Origin: an uncultured Clostridia bacterium
GTDB lineage: Bacteria; Bacillota; Clostridia; Christensenellales; Aristaeellaceae
NCBI GenBank assembly: GCA_937934775.1
Contig: CALGYL010000320.1
Span: 1 to 5,476, forward strand
Length of the DNA stretch: 5,476 bases
Reading direction: 5' to 3'
The translations under genes were made by a program, and so were the position numbers. This document shows positions 1 to 4,618 of this stretch, piece by piece. Below the pieces are notes generated by a model. That model saw only the letters and a list, made by a program, of their open reading frames with translations, searched no databases and had not been told where the DNA came from. The first letter of the stretch is position 1. Each line of letters begins with the position of its first letter.

Positions 1-110
1 GGTAGAAACACGCTTCCGGCGCACAGGTCGCCGGAAGCGAATGAAGCAGAACGAGCTTTGTTGATGCTCTGGGGCTTCCCTTGGGCGGCCTGATCTATTT
101 TGGAAGGGGT
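1..110 (+). promoter_or_regulatory. Structured 5' leader of queT, candidate riboswitch of unassigned class
   Basis: Seen in sequence: a perfect 10-bp GC-rich hairpin pairs 11-20 with 30-39 around a 9-nt loop (21-29). A second stem pairs 43-47 with 74-78 and contains an inner stem, 53-56 with 66-69. Loop bases 24-29 can pair with 87-92 (five Watson-Crick pairs and one G-U), which would make a pseudoknot; the match extends to 24-32 with 84-92. Bases 1-6 can pair with 94-99 and so close the whole domain just before the Shine-Dalgarno site at 102-109. CCCTT (78-82) can mask AAGGG of that site (104-108). There is no T-run, so any control would probably act on translation. Known: queT genes are often under preQ1 riboswitches. 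I cannot match this leader to the preQ1-I, -II or -III consensus from memory. The 5' end may lie outside the window, and no promoter is visible inside it. Confidence 0.45.
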
Positions 111-116
111 ATTGCC

Positions 117-659
117 ATGAAATTTGACATCAAAGGCATCATCTGCCGCGCGTTCAACTACCTGCTTGAGGAAATCCTTTGTATTCCTGCCAAGCCTGAC
201 ATCAGGTTTTTGGCACGGGCTGCTGTGATTGCCGCGCTGTACGCCGCGGTCACGCTGCTGCTCGCGCCCATCAGCTATGGTCCGCTTCAGTTTCGCGTCT
301 CCGAAGCGCTGACGCTTTTGCCCATCCTGACGCCCGCGGCCGTGCCGGGTCTCTTCGTCGGCTGCGCGATCGCGAACCTCCTGTCGCCCGCCGTTACGGC
401 GCTGGATGTGGTGTTTGGCTCGCTTGCGACGCTGGCCGCCGCGCTTTTGACCCGGCGGCTCAGGGAGAGGCCGCTATTGGCGGCGGCGCCGCCGGTACTG
501 GTTAACGCCGTGGCCGTGGGCGCGCTGCTCTCCTATGCCTACAACCTGCCCTTCTGGCTGACGGCGCTTGAGGTTGGCGCGGGCCAGTTGGGCGTCTTAT
601 ACGCATTGGGGCTGCCACTTTTCTACGCGCTTCGGCACCTGCCTGGGAAAATCTGGTAA
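117..659 (+). CDS. queT: QueT family transporter, predicted queuosine-precursor ECF S component
   Basis: A small hydrophobic membrane protein of 180 residues, predicted to be the substrate-binding S component of an energy-coupling-factor transporter that takes up queuosine precursors such as preQ1 for tRNA modification. Family signatures are visible: SYGPLQFRVSEALTLLP (53-69), IANLLSP (85-91) and DVVFGSLATL (97-106), followed by a final membrane segment ending in LGVLYALGLPLFY (158-170). About five or six membrane segments lie between residues 32 and 172. The ATG at 117 is chosen because GGAAGGGG (102-109) sits 7 nt upstream; an in-frame TTG at 81 would overlap the leader structure and has no good site. 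The first 30 or so residues before the first membrane helix look longer than I expect for the family. No ATPase or T-component genes are adjacent, so it probably shares the housekeeping ECF module. Family call is firm; the exact substrate is inferred. Confidence 0.88.
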   Translation: MKFDIKGIICRAFNYLLEEILCIPAKPDIRFLARAAVIAALYAAVTLLLAPISYGPLQFRVSEALTLLPILTPAAVPGLFVGCAIANLLSPAVTALDVVFGSLATLAAALLTRRLRERPLLAAAPPVLVNAVAVGALLSYAYNLPFWLTALEVGAGQLGVLYALGLPLFYALRHLPGKIW

Positions 660-718
660 ATAAGACAGAGGTTTTACGGAAGTTTGCGGCCGGCCGTGTT
701 AATTATTCTCCTAAAGGC

Positions 719-747
719 TTGAAATTGTAACACATTTGAAATATAAT
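719..747 (+). promoter_or_regulatory. Sigma-A type promoter for the wall-binding protein gene
   Basis: A -35 box TTGAAA (719-724, 5 of 6 consensus bases) and a -10 box TATAAT (742-747, 6 of 6) are separated by exactly 17 bp in an AT-rich patch within otherwise GC-rich DNA. Transcription would start near 754, giving a leader of roughly 23 nt before the GTG at 777. It lies 60 bp after the queT stop codon and shows that the next gene has its own transcript. Confidence 0.87.
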
Positions 748-776
748 GGGGGCAATTGACAGGCTGAAAGGGGGAT

Positions 777-1712
777 GTGCGCTTGGGCACAAAGGCTTGG
801 ACAAGGCGGATGATGATTGTTCTGATCGTCGCCGCGCTTACGGGACTCATGTACCAAAGCGCGGCGCTGGCCGCTTCAACATATAAAGTCAAGAACACCT
901 GCAAGCTGTACAGCAAGCTCTCCAAGAAAGCCAAGACGCTGAAAGTGTCCAAAGGCCGATCGGTCGTCGTCTACGCCGCCAAGGGCAAGTGGTGCAAGGT
1001 CGCCGTGAACGGTGTCAAGGGGTACATGCTGAAGTCCTCGCTGAGCAAGGGCGGCATCAAGCCCAAGTCCTCCTCCAGCTCTCTGCGCACCCTCAAGGGT
1101 GGAAGCAGCGGCGCGGCCGTCAAGAAGCTCCAAAAGCAACTCGCAAAACGCGGCCTTCTTTCCTCCGGTTCCGTCAGCGGCCGGTACGCCGGCACCACCT
1201 CCCGGGCCATCCGTCAGTTCCAGATGCTGTCCGGACTTTCCGTGTCCGGCGTCGCAACGCCCGCCACCATCCGCAAGCTCTTTTCCTCCGGCAGCCGCCA
1301 CCCCAAGGTGACGCTGACGCGCTGGTCCAATTATACGGTTACCAAATTCTTCCCGACCGGGGCGGTCGGCACCATCGTCGACCTCAACACCGGCGCGCGC
1401 CTGCGCATCCGCCGGGTGGGCGGCCACAACCATCTGGATGTGGAACCCGCCTACGCCTCCGATACGGCGGTACTCAAGCGCATGTATGGCGGCACATGGT
1501 CTTGGGACAGCCGCGCGGTGCTCTTTATCGCGCGGGGCCATTACATCGCGGGCGCGATCAACGGCATGCCGCACGGCGCGGAGATCAGCAAATCCAATAA
1601 CTTTGACGGCCAGTTCTGCCTGCACTTTTACGGCAGCAAGACGCATGGCAGCGGCGACTCCAACTCCGCCCACCAGTACAACATCCGCCGCGTCTACAAC
1701 TACTTCAACTAG
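777..1712 (+). CDS. Secreted SH3 / peptidoglycan-binding protein with an uncharacterised C-terminal domain
   Basis: A 311-residue protein predicted to be exported and to bind the cell wall. Residues 1-33 are a signal peptide: basic start (R2, K6, R10, R11), hydrophobic core 12-25, likely cleavage after ALA or LAA (30-33). Residues 35-90 resemble a bacterial SH3-like domain (KGRSVVVYAAKGKWCKV, then GVKGYMLKSSL). A Ser-rich linker leads to a PG_binding_1-type repeat at 103-170 (LKGGSSGAAVKKLQKQL, then AIRQFQ and GVATPATIRKLF). Residues 175-311 form a distinct domain with GHNHLDVEP (216-224), WSWD (241-244), NGMPHG (262-267), NNFDGQFCLHF (274-284) and SKTHG (287-291). I associate this with Clostridial peptidoglycan-binding proteins but know no proven activity. 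The GTG at 777 gives only about 5 nt to AAAGG (767-771); a TTG at 783, 8 nt from AGGGGG (769-774), is an alternative that drops two residues. The gene has its own promoter and terminator. Export and wall binding are well supported; enzymatic activity is unknown. Confidence 0.85.
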   Translation: MRLGTKAWTRRMMIVLIVAALTGLMYQSAALAASTYKVKNTCKLYSKLSKKAKTLKVSKGRSVVVYAAKGKWCKVAVNGVKGYMLKSSLSKGGIKPKSSSSSLRTLKGGSSGAAVKKLQKQLAKRGLLSSGSVSGRYAGTTSRAIRQFQMLSGLSVSGVATPATIRKLFSSGSRHPKVTLTRWSNYTVTKFFPTGAVGTIVDLNTGARLRIRRVGGHNHLDVEPAYASDTAVLKRMYGGTWSWDSRAVLFIARGHYIAGAINGMPHGAEISKSNNFDGQFCLHFYGSKTHGSGDSNSAHQYNIRRVYNYFN

Positions 1713-1727
1713 CTCTGTCTATGGAAA

Positions 1728-1765
1728 GGGCCTTGAAACAGTCACTGTTTCAAGACCCTTTTTTT
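1728..1765 (+). terminator. Intrinsic terminator after the wall-binding protein gene
   Basis: A 14-position stem pairs 1728-1741 with 1745-1758, with a single C-A mismatch (1731/1755) and a 3-nt TCA loop; A-T pairs can extend its base. It is followed directly by seven T residues (1759-1765). It begins 15 nt after the stop codon at 1712. Read on the minus strand the same hairpin is followed only by TTTCC, so it would be a weaker terminator for the converging methyltransferase gene, for which I see no better candidate. Confidence 0.95.
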
Positions 1766-1785
1766 CGCGCGCCGCCCGGAATTCT

Positions 1786-2424
1786 CTACACCGTTGCCCG
1801 GAAGATGGCGGTGGAACCCTCCAGATATAAAAGCTCCGCGCTCTGGAAGGCCTGGCGCAGAAGCTCCAGCTGATGCGCCGGCGTCATCGGGATGTCGATA
1901 TGGTAGTATCCGGCGGGCTTATCCGGCGACACTTCGCGAAGCCCGTTGAGGCAGCTTTTCTCAAAGGCGTCGTCCTGCGCGATGAAATCGGTCTCCACAT
2001 AACAGCCGCCCGGCGCGAGCGAGGAGGCGATCTTACGGTAGAGCCTGAGCTTGGCATCCGCCTCAAAGTGGTGCATCGTCTCCACCGACACCGCCGCGCC
2101 GAAGGGGCCGGGGAAGGGAACGGAAAAATAGTCGCCCTGGATCAGGTCAAGCGCGCGCCCCGCGTGCTTTGTAGCCAGCGCGTCCAGCATGCCGTGGGAC
2201 AGGTCGATGCCGGTCACCCGCGCATCCGGGCACAGGGCAAACAGCGAATCCAGCTCCAGCCCTGTTCCACAGCCCAGGTCCAGGATATTGAGGCCCGGTT
2301 TCAGCGGCAGCGCCCGTACCGTATCCACGTAAAAACGGTCGGAGCCGAATACGTTTTGCATCATGTGCGTCTCGTACCCGTCCGCCCTGGCGTCAAAAAA
2401 TGCGGCCATCTCTTCAAGTGGCAT
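1786..2424 (-). CDS. Class I SAM-dependent methyltransferase, substrate unknown
   Basis: A 212-residue soluble protein predicted to transfer a methyl group from S-adenosylmethionine. The N-terminal helix FFDARADGYE (9-18) is typical of small stand-alone methyltransferases. SAM-binding motif I is LDLGCGTG (48-55), the acidic residue at the end of the second strand is D74 in VTGIDLS, and D98 in LIQGD matches the adenine-contacting position. Motif IV is around VSVETMHHF (112-120), and LAPGG (136-140) precedes the late strand, as in ubiE/BioC-like enzymes. The ATG at 2424 is chosen because AAGGAG lies 8 nt upstream on this strand and the conserved region begins at once; the frame stays open for 39 more codons upstream, but that part is GC-rich spacer with no family resemblance. 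It is transcribed divergently from alaS and convergently with the wall-binding protein gene. Neither neighbour suggests a substrate (small molecule, protein or RNA). Confidence 0.85.
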   Translation of the reverse strand: MPLEEMAAFFDARADGYETHMMQNVFGSDRFYVDTVRALPLKPGLNILDLGCGTGLELDSLFALCPDARVTGIDLSHGMLDALATKHAGRALDLIQGDYFSVPFPGPFGAAVSVETMHHFEADAKLRLYRKIASSLAPGGCYVETDFIAQDDAFEKSCLNGLREVSPDKPAGYYHIDIPMTPAHQLELLRQAFQSAELLYLEGSTAIFRATV

Positions 2425-2446
2425 AAAACCATCTCCTTCCTGTAAG

Positions 2447-2476
2447 TTTATCACATTTTGCGAAGAAAGAGAACAA
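2447..2476 (-). promoter_or_regulatory. Possible promoter for the methyltransferase gene
   Basis: On the minus strand, TTGTTC (plus-strand 2471-2476) and GATAAA (2447-2452) are separated by 18 bp, with a TG dinucleotide one base before the -10 box, as in extended -10 promoters. The start point would be near 2440, leaving a leader of about 16 nt that just includes the AAGGAG ribosome site. The boxes are weaker than those of the other two promoters, so this is tentative. Confidence 0.4.
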
Positions 2477-2562
2477 CTATCCGGGAGGTTCGGAGAACGG
2501 CCGGGCCTTGTCGCCCCCACCGGCCGATCCCGGCTTCCCACAGCCGGAACAAAACACTTAAT

Positions 2563-2591
2563 TTGACAGTTTCTTTTACCCGGCGTACAAT
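2563..2591 (+). promoter_or_regulatory. Sigma-A type promoter for alaS
   Basis: TTGACA (2563-2568, perfect -35) and TACAAT (2586-2591, 5 of 6) are 17 bp apart. Transcription would begin near 2598, 29 nt before the alaS ATG. With so short a leader there is no room for a T-box element downstream of this promoter. The GC-rich segment upstream (2498-2547) contains two small inverted repeats, 2498-2504 with 2520-2526 and 2530-2535 with 2542-2547, to which I assign no function. Confidence 0.9.
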
Positions 2592-2626
2592 AAAATGTGC
2601 AAATTTAATGGTGAGGAAGATATTGC

Positions 2627-4597
2627 ATGAACATCACGCACTCCTCCGAGCTGCGCTCGCTGTTTCTGAAGTTCTTTGAATCCAAGGGCCACGCGGTGAT
2701 CCCCTCGGCGTCGGTCATTCCGGAAAACGACCCGACTGTTTTGTTCACCACCGCGGGCATGCATCCGTTGGTGCCGTATCTTTTGGGCGCCAAGCACCCG
2801 ATGGGTACCCGTCTGACCGACGTGCAGAAGTGCATCCGCACCGGCGACATCGAGGACGTGGGCGACAACAGCCACCTGACGTTCTTTGAAATGCTGGGCA
2901 ACTGGTCGCTGGGCGATTATTTTAAAAAAGAAGCCATTGCCTGGAGCTGGGAATTCCTGACCAGCCCCAATTGGCTGGGCCTGAACCCGGAAAGGCTGGC
3001 CTTTTCCGTCTTTTCGGGCGACGATGGCGTTCCGCGGGACGATGAAGCGGCTTCCCTGTGGCTTGCGCAGGGCGTTCCCGCCGATCGTATTTTCTATCTG
3101 CCCCGCAAGAACAACTGGTGGGGCCCCGCCGGAACCACCGGCCCCTGCGGCCCGGACTCCGAGATGTTCATCATCACCGACAAAGAACCCTGCGGCCCGG
3201 ACTGCTCCCCCGCCTGCGACTGCGGGCGGTACCTGGAGATCTGGAACGACGTGTTCATGCAGTACAACAAGCAGGCGGATGGCAGCTATGTGCCGCTTGA
3301 GCAGAAGAACGTCGATACCGGCATGGGCCTGGAGCGCACCATCGGCGTATTGACCGGCGCGAAGAGCGTTTATGAAACCGATCTCTTCACCGGCATCCTG
3401 GGGAAGATCGGGGAGCTGTCCGGCAAGACCTACGGCTCCGATCCCGAAACCACCCGCTCCATGCGCATCATCGCCGACCATGTGCGAACCGCCACCTTCA
3501 TCATCGGCGACGACCGGGGCGTCACGCCCTCCAACGTCGACCAAGGCTACGTGCTCCGCCGGCTCATCCGCCGCGCGGTGCGCCACGGCATGAACATCTC
3601 GCTGCCCACCGGCGCGACCGCGATGATCGCGGAGGTCATCGTCAGCCAGTACAGCAGCGCGTATCCGGAGCTTGCGCGCAACCGCGCCCACATTCTGGAG
3701 CAGTTTGACTTGGAGGAAGACCGCTTCCAGCGCACCCTGAAACAGGGCATGCGCGAATTCGACAAGGTGACCCAGGAGATCGGCCGCATGACGGGCGCGG
3801 TGAGCGCCTTTGAGGCCGCGCTGAACGGCCCCGACGCGCAGTCCGCGGCGGAGACACTGGCGTCCGCCCTGCGCCCCACGCCGGAGAACCAGCCCTTCAT
3901 TGAGGCGCTCCGCGCGGGCGACGCGAAGGCCTATCCGGAGCTTGCCGCCAGGCTGCGTGTGCAGTTTGGACAGATCGACGGCCGCGCCGCGTTCAAGCTG
4001 TACGATACCTACGGCTTCCCGATTGAGATCACCACCGAGATGGCCCGGGAAAAGAACCTGACCGTCGACAGCGAGGGCTTTGAGGAGCGTTTCCGCCAGC
4101 ATCAGGAGAAGAGCCACGCGGGCGCGGAGCAGCGCTTCAAGGGCGGTCTTGCGGATACCACCGAGGAAACCGCGAAGCTGCATACCGCAACGCACCTACT
4201 GCACGCGGCGCTGCGCAAGGTGCTGGGCGGCGAAGTCGCCCAGAAGGGCTCAAACATCACCGCCGAGCGGCTTCGCTTTGACTTCTCTTTCTCCCGCAAG
4301 ATGACCGACGAGGAAGTCCGGGAAGTGGAAGCGCTGGTCAATTCCTACATCAAGGCCGGCGGCAAGGTGATCTGCGAAGAGATGACCGTGGACGAGGCCA
4401 AGGCGGCGGGCGCCATCGGCCTGTTTGAGTCCAAGTACGGCGAGCGCGTCAAGGTGTACACCATGGGCGCGTTCAGCAAGGAAATCTGCGGCGGCCCCCA
4501 CGCGAACGCGATCGAAGACCTGCAGTCCTTCAAGATTCTGAAGGAGGAATCGTCCTCGGCGGGCGTCCGGCGCATCAAGGCGGTCATTGGCAAATAA
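2627..4597 (+). CDS. alaS: Alanine--tRNA ligase, short form
   Basis: Charges tRNA-Ala with alanine in the cytoplasm; 656 residues, against about 875 for the usual bacterial enzyme. The class II catalytic core is intact: FTTAGMHPLVPYL (40-52), motif 2 region HLTFFEMLGNWSLGDYF (83-99) and motif 3 GMGLERTIGVL (232-242). The tRNA-recognition part follows (RSMRIIADHVRT 277-288, SNVDQGYVLRRLIRRAVRHG 302-321, LYDTYGFP 458-465). Zinc ligands of the editing site are present: H519 and H523 in HTATHLLH, and C621/H625 in CGGPH (CGGTH is more usual). Missing are the beta-barrel before HxxxH, with its ESGGQ-type motif, and the C-Ala/DHHA1 region; the protein ends soon after GVRRIKAVIG. Downstream DNA encodes another family, so this is not a recent frameshift. 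It resembles a known short AlaRS type. Residues 385-449 look like an insertion. The start has GAGGA (2613-2617) 9 nt upstream. Whether the genome also has a full-length alaS cannot be seen here. Confidence 0.93.
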   Translation: MNITHSSELRSLFLKFFESKGHAVIPSASVIPENDPTVLFTTAGMHPLVPYLLGAKHPMGTRLTDVQKCIRTGDIEDVGDNSHLTFFEMLGNWSLGDYFKKEAIAWSWEFLTSPNWLGLNPERLAFSVFSGDDGVPRDDEAASLWLAQGVPADRIFYLPRKNNWWGPAGTTGPCGPDSEMFIITDKEPCGPDCSPACDCGRYLEIWNDVFMQYNKQADGSYVPLEQKNVDTGMGLERTIGVLTGAKSVYETDLFTGILGKIGELSGKTYGSDPETTRSMRIIADHVRTATFIIGDDRGVTPSNVDQGYVLRRLIRRAVRHGMNISLPTGATAMIAEVIVSQYSSAYPELARNRAHILEQFDLEEDRFQRTLKQGMREFDKVTQEIGRMTGAVSAFEAALNGPDAQSAAETLASALRPTPENQPFIEALRAGDAKAYPELAARLRVQFGQIDGRAAFKLYDTYGFPIEITTEMAREKNLTVDSEGFEERFRQHQEKSHAGAEQRFKGGLADTTEETAKLHTATHLLHAALRKVLGGEVAQKGSNITAERLRFDFSFSRKMTDEEVREVEALVNSYIKAGGKVICEEMTVDEAKAAGAIGLFESKYGERVKVYTMGAFSKEICGGPHANAIEDLQSFKILKEESSSAGVRRIKAVIGK

Positions 4598-4618
4598 ACC
4601 AAAGAGGGACAGCGGTAC

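Noticed and set aside
11..39. Perfect GC-rich hairpin considered as a terminator of an upstream gene
   Set aside because: No T-run follows it on either strand, and its loop pairs with sequence near the queT ribosome site, which fits a leader element better.
1..93. Open frame 1 to the TGA at 91-93 as the tail of an upstream gene
   Set aside because: It is only 30 codons with no recognisable sequence. A TAG at 3-5 in another frame is an equally possible end of an upstream gene, so neither can be supported.
687..696. CGGCCGGCCG palindrome between queT and the next promoter, considered as a queT terminator
   Set aside because: It is self-complementary but leaves no loop for a stable hairpin and is not followed by a T-run.
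756..761. Perfect TTGACA considered as a second -35 box
   Set aside because: No -10-like hexamer lies 16-19 bp downstream, and the site falls just after the start point predicted from the much better promoter at 719-747.
876..1673. 265-codon minus-strand frame and the overlapping plus-strand frame at 989-1600
   Set aside because: Both are shadows of the wall-binding protein gene, with low-complexity composition and no ribosome site I could support.
1873..2445. 190-codon plus-strand frame opposite the methyltransferase
   Set aside because: The minus-strand product has intact SAM-binding motifs. This frame gives a His/Arg-rich product without any motif.
2576..4195. 539-codon open frame on the minus strand
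   Set aside because: It lies antisense inside alaS, has Arg/Gly/Ala/His-rich composition with no recognisable domain, and follows from the codon bias of the real gene.
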